A stretch of 64,000 nt of DNA. Source: Promethearchaeota archaeon (GTDB lineage Archaea > Asgardarchaeota > Lokiarchaeia > Helarchaeales > RDOG01). Position 1 is the first letter of the stretch. Every line of letters begins with the position of its first letter. The notes under the pieces are model-generated. The model worked only from the letters and a program-made list of their open reading frames with translations, was not told the origin of the DNA and did no database searches. Below, piece by piece: positions 52,874-61,786 of this stretch. The position numbers and the translations under genes were made by a program. The stretch is taken from positions 186,001-250,000 of the forward strand of contig RDOG01000004.1 in the NCBI GenBank assembly GCA_011365055.1, written 5' to 3'.

Positions 52874-54022
52874 ATGGCAAAATTAGTAGAATTAGAATCT
52901 CAGACAGTTGCAAGGATCGGAATACCTGTCCCGGTTACAGTACGGTACAATTTGGATTTGTTAGAAAATGAAATTAATGTGACTTGGGCAGGATTACGAA
53001 TATATTTAAATCGTCCGTGCAAAAAAAATATTTTGGTCTCAATTTCCGAGGTTTTTACTAATGGGAAATTTGAAACTACAAAATATAAACGGACTAAAAA
53101 CCTACAATTGACTAGACGAATGATTCCTACTATAAATAATAGCGATATTATATATACCATTCATGGAAGTCTTGCTTTTAAATCCGAACGAGGTGAAGAA
53201 GACAATTACGATGATGAAAAACTAATCATCTTACCTACTTTCAGAGAAAAAAGGACGCCAAAACCAATAAAAATAGAACTTCAAGGAATTGTTCTAAGCA
53301 TTAAAAAAGATACATATAAAGAAGAAGAAGAAGTAGAAATAGATTATCAATTAGAAAATTTCAAGAATTTAGAAATTAATTTAGTACAAGAATCGAAAGT
53401 AAACTGTAAATGCGAAGATTATAAAACTTGTGTCTATATAAAGCCAGATAAAGATAAAATAGTAACTTTAAAAACTGAGATAATAAAAAATCCTCTTTCA
53501 ACGGGCAAAGTTACGATAAAATTGCCAAAAGGTTTGGATGAATCTCAAGATTATTCATGGGATGATGCTAGCAAGTCAAAAATATTGCATCTTTTGAAAT
53601 ATTCTAATAGTTATTATTTAAAGGTTAATGCAATAAATAGTAATGATGAAATCATCAAATTTCAAACACCAATAGTAATTACGAAAGATCAAGAAGAAAT
53701 GGAATTATTTACAAAATCTACAAAGGAACCGTTTAAATTTATTAGCTCGCCAGATCTCATAAAATTAATCGAAAAAAAAGTAGAAGGAAGCAAAACTTAT
53801 TTTACTCTTAAAAATACTTCTAAAAACAATTTCGAAGGGGTAACAGTAAAATTAACAGGGATCAAGGAAATGTTCTTTGAACTACCCCCTTTAATGATTG
53901 GTAAAAAAGTTTGGAACAGTGGAGAAGATTTGGTTATTTCAATTGCTGAGACTTCTTCTAACATAGAATATCAAGTAATGATAGAAGACAATAATGGAAT
54001 CGAGATAGTCAAAAAAATATAA
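52874..54022 (+). CDS. Arrestin-like two-domain beta protein
   Basis: A ~382-residue, strand-rich soluble protein. Residues ~1-125 form a first sandwich. A second (about 135-270) has KIELQGIVLSIKKDTYKEEE and LENFKNLEINL, the pattern of arrestin/Vps26-like C-terminal domains. A third part (IKEMFFELPPLMIGKKVW) matches the module shared with the two genes upstream. It immediately follows the Rag-like GTPase, so it may be its effector or cargo adaptor; that is inference. ATG 52874; the frame extends nine bases upstream. Confidence 0.6.
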   Translation: MAKLVELESQTVARIGIPVPVTVRYNLDLLENEINVTWAGLRIYLNRPCKKNILVSISEVFTNGKFETTKYKRTKNLQLTRRMIPTINNSDIIYTIHGSLAFKSERGEEDNYDDEKLIILPTFREKRTPKPIKIELQGIVLSIKKDTYKEEEEVEIDYQLENFKNLEINLVQESKVNCKCEDYKTCVYIKPDKDKIVTLKTEIIKNPLSTGKVTIKLPKGLDESQDYSWDDASKSKILHLLKYSNSYYLKVNAINSNDEIIKFQTPIVITKDQEEMELFTKSTKEPFKFISSPDLIKLIEKKVEGSKTYFTLKNTSKNNFEGVTVKLTGIKEMFFELPPLMIGKKVWNSGEDLVISIAETSSNIEYQVMIEDNNGIEIVKKI

Positions 54023-54325
54023 AAAAAAACAGTATATAATTTCAATTTTTATTATATTTTTTCATTTATGATAAATTAATTCAATAAATTTCAATGAAAT
54101 ACTCTAATTCTTTTAAATCCGCTCTTAAGTTCTGAATTTCTAGCGAAGAACGTGTTGACATTTTCTTTCCATTCATAACTCTTTACAATTAAATGAAGGA
54201 CTAATATATTTACTTTAAGAATTTTGGAATAAGGTATGCATTTTTAATATTTTTTATTACAATCTATAAGGAGATAAAGAATTAATATTCGAATTAATAA
54301 TTTGTCTTTATAGGGAAATTGTAAA
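54023..54325. other. Intergenic between convergent units, one tiny ORF
   Basis: AT-rich, with poly-A and poly-T runs consistent with terminators for both sides. The only coding candidate is the small frame at 54081-54176. No RNA structure recognised. Confidence 0.4.
54081..54176 (-). CDS. Possible 31-aa small protein
   Basis: MNGKKMSTRSSLEIQNLRAD is followed by a short amphipathic helix ending in YFIEIY and TGA. The composition is protein-like and helical, similar to the small gene next to it, but no ribosome binding site is clear (GGAAAG would fit the second Met). Weak. Confidence 0.25.
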   Translation of the reverse strand: MNGKKMSTRSSLEIQNLRADLKELEYFIEIY

Positions 54326-54532
54326 TTAATCGTCTAAATATTCTATTGGTATTTCATATATTGGTTCTAGTTTATTAAGAATCTGTTCATTTACTTGTTT
54401 TCTGATAATCAATAATCTTTGATTTATTTTTTGTAGTCTATTATTAGTTAAGTTTAACCTTAGATCTAAAATCGAATACATTTTTCGAATATTATCTCCA
54501 ATCTTCCTAATTTCTTTGATTTCTCTTCTCAT
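54326..54532 (-). CDS. Small coiled-coil protein at the end of the che operon
   Basis: About 68 basic residues forming one long helix (RREIKEIRKIGDNIRKMY...QRLLIIRKQVNEQ) and a short acidic end. ATG 54532 follows GTGGA; GTG 54544 is an alternative. It is on the same strand as the chemotaxis operon, 150 bases downstream, so it may be a separate unit. Function unknown. Confidence 0.5.
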   Translation of the reverse strand: MRREIKEIRKIGDNIRKMYSILDLRLNLTNNRLQKINQRLLIIRKQVNEQILNKLEPIYEIPIEYLDD

Positions 54533-54681
54533 AATATATTCCACTTTTTAATAGAGATAATTCTCTATCAACTAATATAAATGGAACTATTTAAAGTATA
54601 GGATGAATTAATCAAATTATATTAAAATTTACTTTAAAAATGATTTAAACGAAATAAAACTGATAAAATTTTAAAAAAATC

Positions 54682-55689
54682 TTAAAAAATAGACTTTTTA
54701 TTGGAAATAATTGTTAATAATGAAGTAAATACTTCATCAATCCCTTCTCCTGTAATTGCTGAAGTTATAAAAAATTGATAATTATGTCTATCAGCAATAT
54801 TTTTTGCAATTTGTCTCAATTCATCACTATATTCGATTAAATCGATCTTATTCCCAATCAAGAAGTAAATAACATCATTACCACTGATAAAATTTTTTGA
54901 TTCTTCAATCCATTTTTCAATATTTTCTAGGGTTTCTAATCTTGTAAAGTCAAAAATTATTAAAACAATTTCACTGTGACCCAAGAAAATCTTTCTCACT
55001 TTCCTATAACTTCTTAATCCAGAAGTATCAAAGATTTGATAAATGATTTTTACTTTATTTGATATTTGCATTTCTTTTTCAAATATAGAGATTCCAACTG
55101 TTGGAATATAATCATGTTCAAACTCCCCATTAACAAATAAGTTCATTAAAGAACTCTTACCTACAGCAACATCCCCTAAAACAATCAATTTTATTAAAAG
55201 ATTTTCTGCATTAGAAGGTTTTTCGTGTGTTTCTATGAAAATTATTTTTTCAGGATTAATTTTTGGAACAAATAAGGAAACATTTCTAGCGTTAAGGATT
55301 TGAGAAACCTTTTCACCTATAATGTATAGGTATGGAATTATATCATCGAGATTTGAAGTTGTATCTGTAAGTAATACTAGAATTGCAGGTGTATGTTCAC
55401 CTAATTCCATAAAAATTAATTGATATTCGTCAATATTAAAGATACCACTTCCAATAGAGGATGTGGTTAAAGTTTTTATTCTTTTCATCGTTGTATCAAT
55501 AAGCGCCATTACTGCACTTAATATCGACTCATTTATTTTTTTTTTCGATTGATTAGCTATAAATAATCCATCGAAATCAACAACGAGTGCTGCATTAAGT
55601 TGAGGTAATGTTTCCAAAAGATTTGAAAGTACCTCATTTAGTTTCGATTGATAAATTAAATGTTTTTTTTCGATTTGTGAATCATCCAT
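54682..55689 (-). CDS. Roadblock-small GTPase fusion
   Basis: A 335-residue protein. Residues 1-140 form a roadblock/LC7 domain (LNAALVVDFDGLFIAN), followed by a linker and a Ras-family GTPase: G1 GDVAVGKSS (172-180), Thr197, G3 DTSGL (221-225), G4 NKID (280-283) and G5 TSA (309-311). The residue equal to Ras Gln61 is Leu225, which in Ras blocks GTP hydrolysis. As the last main gene of the che operon it may couple chemotaxis signalling to a GTPase switch. Roadblock domains often act on GTPases, here in cis. Confidence 0.9.
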   Translation of the reverse strand: MDDSQIEKKHLIYQSKLNEVLSNLLETLPQLNAALVVDFDGLFIANQSKKKINESILSAVMALIDTTMKRIKTLTTSSIGSGIFNIDEYQLIFMELGEHTPAILVLLTDTTSNLDDIIPYLYIIGEKVSQILNARNVSLFVPKINPEKIIFIETHEKPSNAENLLIKLIVLGDVAVGKSSLMNLFVNGEFEHDYIPTVGISIFEKEMQISNKVKIIYQIFDTSGLRSYRKVRKIFLGHSEIVLIIFDFTRLETLENIEKWIEESKNFISGNDVIYFLIGNKIDLIEYSDELRQIAKNIADRHNYQFFITSAITGEGIDEVFTSLLTIISNKKSIF

Positions 55690-55707
55690 TTTATAATTCT
55701 CATTTAA

Positions 55708-56373
55708 TTATTTTTCAAATATATTCATATCATATTGAGCATTAATCGCATTAAAAAATTTTTTTATTGTATCTAAATCGGGAATTAAACATAGAATTCC
55801 TTCCAATTCTAGAATTTCTATTTCAATCTTGGTCTTAATAATTACTAAGTAATCAATTATTTTTGAAAATTCAGCAACTATGCTATTTAGAATTGTTTCA
55901 AAAGAATCCAAGACTATCATAGGACTGTTGGGCATCAAAGTAATTCCCATTAAATTAGCCATTGAACTTGCATAATGACCAGCTAATATGTTACCAAATT
56001 CTGAAATAATGCTTAAAGAATAATTATCCAAATCATTCAAGCTTTTTATTTCATTTTTAAATTTATTTTTTGATTCAGATAAATCTTTTATTATATTTAG
56101 TATAGAATTTTTGGGAAAAAATTGTAAAACTGCCATGGATTCCTTTCCTTTCATGTTCGAGCTTATCCCAAATATTTCAGTATCTGGCTTTTCAATTAAT
56201 TGAGTAATTTCCCAGAAAGGTATAATTTGAACAGAAGTAATTGACATTTCTATTTGTTTTTTTAATAAATCAGATAATGCAGTAATGGCGTTACCGGAAC
56301 CTATATTTCCGAGTTCTTTTAAAATATCAAGTTGTTTCTCACTTAAATTAAGAATATTATTATTATCTTCCAT
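55708..56373 (-). CDS. cheC: CheC-type phosphatase
   Basis: A 221-residue two-lobed CheC. Both phosphatase motifs (D/S-x3-E-x2-N) are present: LDILKELGNIGSGNA near residue 15 and LSIISEFGNILAGHYAS near 120. CheC removes phosphate from CheY and works with CheD. AAGGAGT precedes the ATG, and one base separates it from cheD, which supports the known CheC-CheD partnership. Confidence 0.93.
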   Translation of the reverse strand: MEDNNNILNLSEKQLDILKELGNIGSGNAITALSDLLKKQIEMSITSVQIIPFWEITQLIEKPDTEIFGISSNMKGKESMAVLQFFPKNSILNIIKDLSESKNKFKNEIKSLNDLDNYSLSIISEFGNILAGHYASSMANLMGITLMPNSPMIVLDSFETILNSIVAEFSKIIDYLVIIKTKIEIEILELEGILCLIPDLDTIKKFFNAINAQYDMNIFEK

Positions 56374-56374
56374 T

Positions 56375-56944
56375 TTATTTTTTTACTCCTTTTTTATTTA
56401 ATATTCTAAACTCATCTTCACCCGTAAATTTTGACAAAATTAAATTATTTTTAACGTCATATTTAATCACTCGACCTCTATGTCCTCCCGTTTCATAGCA
56501 TTCTAAAATAATGTTAAATTTATCAAGTTCTTCTTTTACTTTTTTAGTATTTTGCCCTCCTATTGCATAAATTCCATTTCTAAAAATATCTGCTCCTCCG
56601 ATAATAGCAGCTTTAATATTTTTATGTTCAGCACCAAGCTCGAGCATTTCATTTAATAATTCTTTTACTGAAAATTCAGCATATTTATGAGGAAATTCTC
56701 TATGAGTCGATTTTTTTATGTTCTTTAACTCTGGTAGAAGAATATGAGACATGGCATGGATGTTATTATTAATATCTCGCATTATTAACGCGATACAAGA
56801 ACCTAAACCACTTATTATTATATCTAGAGAGTTATTTTTTACAACATTTTCCGAAGTTAGTAAGACATAATGACCAATCGGTAAATAAACTTCTCCTTTT
56901 TCCGTTGTTCGATATATTCTATCTTTCCGATTACTTTTTGTCAT
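56375..56944 (-). CDS. cheD: Chemoreceptor glutamine deamidase CheD
   Basis: About 189 residues. The catalytic Cys is in GLGSCIALIMRD and the His in AMSHILLP, with GGADIFRN and GGHRGR further on. CheD deamidates chemoreceptor glutamines and is controlled by binding CheC. ATG 56944 with AGGAAA upstream avoids the overlap of a longer frame with cheB. Confidence 0.94.
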   Translation of the reverse strand: MTKSNRKDRIYRTTEKGEVYLPIGHYVLLTSENVVKNNSLDIIISGLGSCIALIMRDINNNIHAMSHILLPELKNIKKSTHREFPHKYAEFSVKELLNEMLELGAEHKNIKAAIIGGADIFRNGIYAIGGQNTKKVKEELDKFNIILECYETGGHRGRVIKYDVKNNLILSKFTGEDEFRILNKKGVKK

Positions 56945-56969
56945 GATTCTATATTTCCTAATATTTTCC

Positions 56970-58094
56970 TTAATTAAAGCGTTTAGCAAATCGAATTATT
57001 TGATCCTTAATCTTATAATTAGGAATTATCATATCAACTACGCCTCGTTCTGCTGCAATTTTTGGCATACCATATAAAATAGCTGTTTCTTTCGATTCAG
57101 AAATTGTCATTCCTTTATATTTTTGAATGGCTTGTAACCCATCAACACCATCTTCGCCCATTCCAGTTAATAAAATACCCAAGGTATTATTTTTATAGAC
57201 TCTTGCAGCTGAAAAAAATAACATGTCAATAGATGGTTTACAAAAATTTACAGGTTCGGAATTTACCAGTTCAATACATGGTTTATTATTTCTTACTGAA
57301 ATTGTCATATGTGTACCACCAGGAGATACATATACATTACTAGGTTCGATGAATTCATTTTGCATTCCAACTTTTATTTTAATATCACAATTATTGCCTA
57401 ATGTTCCAACAAATTGATCAACAAAATGTTCATTTAAATGTTGAACTACAAGAATTGGAGCTGATAAATCCTTTGGAATTTCTTTCAGAATTTGTTTAAG
57501 AGTTCTAGGACCACCAACACTAGCACCCATTACAATAATATTTGACTTTAAGTTACTCACATAAATAGGTGATAAATCAAAATGAGGTTTTGATAATTTT
57601 CTTTGTGATGGCAACCTTTTAAATCTAACAGGTTTTTCTAATACAATTTTTTCAACATATTCAGCAGGACTTCTTTTAAATTCTCTTTTAACGTGTGATT
57701 TGGCAGCTAATAGAACTTTAGAAATCAATTCTTCCCTAAATTTTGGGAATTCGACTTTCCATTCACCGCCTGGTTTTATAATATAATCCACTGCGCCTAA
57801 AACTAAAGCTTTTACAGAATTGTCTAAAGAACGAGGATCAAGCACTGAAAATATTATGGTAGGAGTTGGATTTTGCTCCATTATTTCTTTTAAGGCAGTT
57901 AGCCCATCAACTTTTGGCATTAATAGGTCTAAAACTAATACATCTGGCCTATATTTATTGACCATTTCAATTGCTTCTTCACCATTTCGAGCCATATTTA
58001 TTACATCAATAAATTCATGACCATCTAACATTTCAGATATAATTTTTCTTTGGAATGCAGAATCTTCTGCGATTAAAACTTTAATTGACATCAT
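56970..58094 (-). CDS. cheB: Protein-glutamate methylesterase CheB
   Basis: A 374-residue protein. An N-terminal receiver domain with phosphorylatable Asp in DVLVLDLLMPKVDG and Lys in DYIIKPGG, and a C-terminal methylesterase with Ser in GASVGGP, His in VVQHLNEHF and Asp in GMGEDGVDG. It removes receptor methyl groups added by CheR. GGAG precedes the first of two ATGs. Phosphorylation by CheA is expected, though cheA is outside the window. Confidence 0.96.
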   Translation of the reverse strand: MMSIKVLIAEDSAFQRKIISEMLDGHEFIDVINMARNGEEAIEMVNKYRPDVLVLDLLMPKVDGLTALKEIMEQNPTPTIIFSVLDPRSLDNSVKALVLGAVDYIIKPGGEWKVEFPKFREELISKVLLAAKSHVKREFKRSPAEYVEKIVLEKPVRFKRLPSQRKLSKPHFDLSPIYVSNLKSNIIVMGASVGGPRTLKQILKEIPKDLSAPILVVQHLNEHFVDQFVGTLGNNCDIKIKVGMQNEFIEPSNVYVSPGGTHMTISVRNNKPCIELVNSEPVNFCKPSIDMLFFSAARVYKNNTLGILLTGMGEDGVDGLQAIQKYKGMTISESKETAILYGMPKIAAERGVVDMIIPNYKIKDQIIRFAKRFN

Positions 58095-58104
58095 TAATAC
58101 TCCA

Positions 58105-59094
58105 TTAATCCAAATCCTTAGAATCTTTTATATAAATATGGTTCTTACTATCAACTAACTTTAAATTCTTATATGAATTAAAGAGAGTCTCAGTTTTTCC
58201 TAAGACAAGTAATCCTCCTTCAGCAAGTTTGTTATGTAAAATATTAAGAATCTCATTCCTAGTGTTTTTATCAGTATATATTAAGAAATATCGACAGAAA
58301 ATTATATCATATTTATATTTTTTTTGGTGTCCCTTGGTAACATCTTCCTTTATAAATTCAATATTCTTTTTAATTTTTTCATCAAATAAATATCTTTCAC
58401 CTAAACGATGATTTACTCTATTAAAATATGATTTCTTAAAATAATAAGGAACCTCTTTCAACGATTCTTCCAAATACATCCCAATTCTTGCATTTTCAAG
58501 TGCTTTTTCATCAATGTCTGATGCTATAATTTTATAATTAGGAAATTTGGAAATATTATCACGTATTGATTGAAAAAACATTGATAAAGAATATGGTTCT
58601 TCTCCAGAAGCACAAGCACATGACCAAATATATATTGTGGAATCTCCATTTAATTTATTTTTAATTTTTTTGCTCAAAGACATTTTATTTAAAAAAATTG
58701 GTGTTTTTTCTCTTTCATGATAATAAATTTTTTTATTTAGAAAGAACATATTGTTTGACATACCGGAATTACTTTCAAATTTTGGAGGTATTGCGTTTAA
58801 ATTTGCCTTTATAATTTGTCCAATTTTTTCATATACTTCTATATTTCGAAAAAAATAAGATGTGTTAATGGTGAATCCAGACAAAAATTTTGGAATTTCT
58901 TCTGGATTTGTTAAAATATATTGAAGATAACCCTTTGCATCACTTAAATTAAGTCTAATCATACGTGATTTAATTCTTTTTTCAACAAAATTCTCCCGAT
59001 AATATTTAAAATCAATATTAGTAATTTCCTCTAACTTACAAATTAATCTTTTATAATCATTTGGAATGAAAATTATATCATTTATATTTATCAA
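58105..59094 (-). CDS. cheR: Chemoreceptor methyltransferase CheR
   Basis: A 329-residue protein with the helical CheR N-domain (RIKSRMIRL, NTSYFFRN) and the SAM fold (IWSCACASGEEPYSLSM, IIASDIDEKALENAR, DIIFCRYFLIY). The start is TTG 59094, with no canonical ATG in frame nearby. A ~30-residue Asn/Lys-rich insertion near 105-140 is unusual. It methylates the chemoreceptors, such as that at 21 kb. Confidence 0.94.
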   Translation of the reverse strand: MININDIIFIPNDYKRLICKLEEITNIDFKYYRENFVEKRIKSRMIRLNLSDAKGYLQYILTNPEEIPKFLSGFTINTSYFFRNIEVYEKIGQIIKANLNAIPPKFESNSGMSNNMFFLNKKIYYHEREKTPIFLNKMSLSKKIKNKLNGDSTIYIWSCACASGEEPYSLSMFFQSIRDNISKFPNYKIIASDIDEKALENARIGMYLEESLKEVPYYFKKSYFNRVNHRLGERYLFDEKIKKNIEFIKEDVTKGHQKKYKYDIIFCRYFLIYTDKNTRNEILNILHNKLAEGGLLVLGKTETLFNSYKNLKLVDSKNHIYIKDSKDLD

Positions 59095-59103
59095 GAGTCA
59101 TCA

Positions 59104-59709
59104 CTAAATCTGAATTTTTTTCATTATTTCTTCTATTTGGGAGATTTTTTGCTCCACATGTTTAAGCGTATAAACTATATGACTATGAATTTCCTTGATT
59201 TCAGCTAATGTTTTTTTAATTTTCGAATAATCAGAACTTAATATTAAATATGATTGATTTGTCTTTTCGGCAAAATTTTGATAAGAGGATATAGGTTCAT
59301 TTTGCACGACATTTATTTCTTGTATATTTTCTTCTCTATGAAAATTTTGTGCTTCACTAATATCCGAAATAGACTCGAGCTCAATGCTAGTTGTATTATT
59401 TTCTTGAATATGGTTATTATTTATATATTTTTCATGAAGTTCAAGGAATTCTTCAGGTTCCTGACCATCTTTTATCATTCGATATTTAAAAGTATTAAAT
59501 TTTTTTCTATATTTTAATTTCCCAGCCCAAGATGCTGCAACATACCGATGAAATAACCGAGATCTTTTACCGGACCAAATCCATATAATTTGATATTTTT
59601 CATCAACAATTAAATAAACTTCTGTATTTTCCATTAATTTAGCGGGTTTCGGTTCAATATTTTCTCCCAATATCTGAAAAATATATGAATTTGATTCTCC
59701 AACTGACAT
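59104..59709 (-). CDS. Gelsolin-domain-like coiled-coil protein
   Basis: A 201-residue protein. Residues ~25-95 match the gelsolin/villin repeat: EVYLIVDEKYQIIWIWSGK, then a helix (HRYVAASWAGKL) and YRMIKDGQEPEEFLEL, the usual core strand, VWxGK turn, helix and GxEPxEF end. A polar linker and a C-terminal coiled coil (160-200) follow. Gelsolin domains bind and remodel actin, and Asgard gelsolins are known. Here the gene is inside a chemotaxis operon with cheR next to it, an arrangement I have not seen described. The domain call rests on pattern. Confidence 0.72.
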   Translation of the reverse strand: MSVGESNSYIFQILGENIEPKPAKLMENTEVYLIVDEKYQIIWIWSGKRSRLFHRYVAASWAGKLKYRKKFNTFKYRMIKDGQEPEEFLELHEKYINNNHIQENNTTSIELESISDISEAQNFHREENIQEINVVQNEPISSYQNFAEKTNQSYLILSSDYSKIKKTLAEIKEIHSHIVYTLKHVEQKISQIEEIMKKIQI

Positions 59710-59778
59710 TTTTTTTCAACTTGTTTCCATCTTTTTTTTTAAATACAGAGATTATTTATAAAATACTCCATTAATTTA

Positions 59779-60444
59779 TTATATTTCAATTTGAAATTCA
59801 GATAAAGCATCCAATAATGCTTTTAATTTATCGAGATCTGGTATAAAGAGAAATGAACCCTGAATTTTTTTCTCTTTTAAAATGATTTGTGTTGTAATTA
59901 CGAGCGATAATTCCTTGACTAATCCTAAATCCTCTTTTAATATTTTGACTAAGTTTTTTCCGCTATCAATATTTACATCTGGTGGATCAGTCATTAATCT
60001 AACATTCAATAAATTGCCTAATGCATTCGTATAATGACTACCTAGAATGTGTCCAACTTCACTCAATGCACTTTGATATAATTCTGGAAAATCATTAAAC
60101 TTATGAATTTTATCTACTTCTATCTTTGATTCTTCGCCAATTATTAGGGAAATAATATCTATAATTTCATTTATTTTAAAAATAGTAAGTACTGTTGCAT
60201 TTGTTAATCCTGAAATATGACTCCAGCATAAAAATAAATTATTAGATATTTTGCTCCATGTACCAGCAAAATCTTGTACTTTTAACATTTCAACTTTGGG
60301 AATATCAATATCCACTCTTTGATTAATCATTCTAGCTAAAGCGTTGGCTGCATTTCCAGAACCTATATTGCCCACTTCCATCAATGCATCGATTTGACTT
60401 TTAGTTAGCTTTATTTCATCAGTTTTATCATTTATTTTTTTTTT
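59779..60444 (-). CDS. cheC: Second CheC-type domain, lacks a proper start (possible frameshift partner)
   Basis: About 220 readable codons from after a TAA at 60447-60445. The first phosphatase motif is IDALMEVGNIGSGNA (D-x3-E-x2-N); the second is SALSEVGHIL, with His in place of Asn. The only start codons, TTG 60384 and ATG 60381, lie after the motif's Asp and would remove the first helix (KLTKSQIDAL). The frame upstream is open and conserved but has no ATG, GTG or TTG. A -1 shift on the A12 run at 60446-60435 would join it to the CheW-CheC protein. It may otherwise use ATA 60435. Confidence 0.8.
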   Translation of the reverse strand, partial: KKKINDKTDEIKLTKSQIDALMEVGNIGSGNAANALARMINQRVDIDIPKVEMLKVQDFAGTWSKISNNLFLCWSHISGLTNATVLTIFKINEIIDIISLIIGEESKIEVDKIHKFNDFPELYQSALSEVGHILGSHYTNALGNLLNVRLMTDPPDVNIDSGKNLVKILKEDLGLVKELSLVITTQIILKEKKIQGSFLFIPDLDKLKALLDALSEFQIEI

Positions 60445-61784
60445 TTATCTTCGCTTTCTTGCATTTTATCTTCTTCAATCCCTAAAATTTTGAATAAATC
60501 TTGAAGGGCATCATAATCAGGTATAAAGAAAAATATTCCTGTTATCGCTAAATCAACAATTTTAATCATAGTTTTTATCATTACTACATAACTAGAGATA
60601 CTTCTCAATTCGTTTGAGAGAAATTCACTCAGTTCTCCCGCTTTCATCATAGCAAAATCAGGGACATAAGGCACTAGCTTTGTTCCCATTAGGTCTGCTA
60701 ATGCTGAAGCGTAATGTCCTGCTAAAATATTTCCTAATTCTTTAATGGTAGAAACAGTAAATTCATCCAAGTCTTCTCTTTTTTTAACTTCCTCAAACTT
60801 CTTTTTTTCCATTCCTTCTAATGTTTGAACTAATTTAAGTAGGGGATTCATTTCAAAAATTTGGAGTAAAGTCGATTGAGATGGCTTTTCTATATGAGAA
60901 AAAATCCCACATACAAATTCATTCTCGCCACCAAACTGAGAGATAATATCTTCATTTTTTATTATATTTACATCAGTAAAATCAACATCTACACGCCTAT
61001 TTATTAGATTAGATAAAGCTGTAACAGCATTACCAGTTCCTATGTTCCCTACCTCTTTTAACATATCTTTTTGAGCATCAGTGATTTTTAATACTTTTTC
61101 AGCTTCCGTTGATCTAATAACAGGTTTAGGAGAAGAAGATCTTTTTCCAAATTTGGAAGAAGATATTTTTGAAACGATTTTTGAAGCAGGAGGATTTACA
61201 TCAACTTTAGGTAGAGATTCTTTTTTAACGACTTCTTTTTTTGGTTCAGGTTTTGATATTTTAGGGTTTATTTTGATAGTTTGTTTGGGTTCAATTTCAG
61301 CTTTTTCTTCAATTGGCTCTTCTTGAATTTCTGGTTTAGAAAGTAATTTACCTATATCTAAAAGAATAATTGATTGATCATTTAATACTCCAATTGACTT
61401 AATATATTCCCAATCCAAGCTTGTTTCAATAATTGAGCTCTTTTTATCAAAAATTGATAATGGTACTTCTGTAACACCAACTACAGAATCTACTAAAAGC
61501 CCTAGATTTATACCCTCGGATTCTAATAATAAGACACGTGTTTCTTTGGTAAATTCATAATCAGATTCTTCAGAATTAACAACATGCCTTAATGAGAGGA
61601 TAGTATAAATGATTCCTCTTATATCTATCACTCCAACAATAGAATTATCGGATAAAGGAATTGGAATAATTTTCTCTCCGGGAATGAATATTTCTTTAAT
61701 GTGATTTACTTCAATCATATATCTTTCATTTTTTATTTTAACTATAATTCCATTAATATTTTTGGTTACTTCAGTTTTTATCAT
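60432..61784 (-). CDS. CheW-CheC fusion protein
   Basis: A 450-residue protein. Residues 1-155 are CheW-like (IIPIPLSDNSIVGVIDIRG), the adaptor joining receptors and CheA. A Pro/Lys/Ser-rich linker (160-245) leads to a CheC domain with both D/S-x3-E-x2-N motifs (DMLKEVGNIGTGN, STIKELGNILAGH). It ends EDKKKK and a stop right after a run of 12 A. AGGAGTGG precedes the ATG. A scaffold-phosphatase fusion would localise CheY dephosphorylation at the receptor array. Confidence 0.9.
   Translation of the reverse strand: MIKTEVTKNINGIIVKIKNERYMIEVNHIKEIFIPGEKIIPIPLSDNSIVGVIDIRGIIYTILSLRHVVNSEESDYEFTKETRVLLLESEGINLGLLVDSVVGVTEVPLSIFDKKSSIIETSLDWEYIKSIGVLNDQSIILLDIGKLLSKPEIQEEPIEEKAEIEPKQTIKINPKISKPEPKKEVVKKESLPKVDVNPPASKIVSKISSSKFGKRSSSPKPVIRSTEAEKVLKITDAQKDMLKEVGNIGTGNAVTALSNLINRRVDVDFTDVNIIKNEDIISQFGGENEFVCGIFSHIEKPSQSTLLQIFEMNPLLKLVQTLEGMEKKKFEEVKKREDLDEFTVSTIKELGNILAGHYASALADLMGTKLVPYVPDFAMMKAGELSEFLSNELRSISSYVVMIKTMIKIVDLAITGIFFFIPDYDALQDLFKILGIEEDKMQESEDKKKK
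60435..60446 (-). promoter_or_regulatory. A12 homopolymer, candidate slippage/frameshift site
   Basis: Twelve A residues on the minus strand encode the last four Lys codons of the CheW-CheC protein, directly before its TAA. A -1 slip here enters the open frame of the next CheC domain. Poly-A of this length permits polymerase slippage or ribosomal -1 shifting; it is also where homopolymer sequencing errors occur. Confidence 0.5.
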
Positions 61785-61786
61785 TT

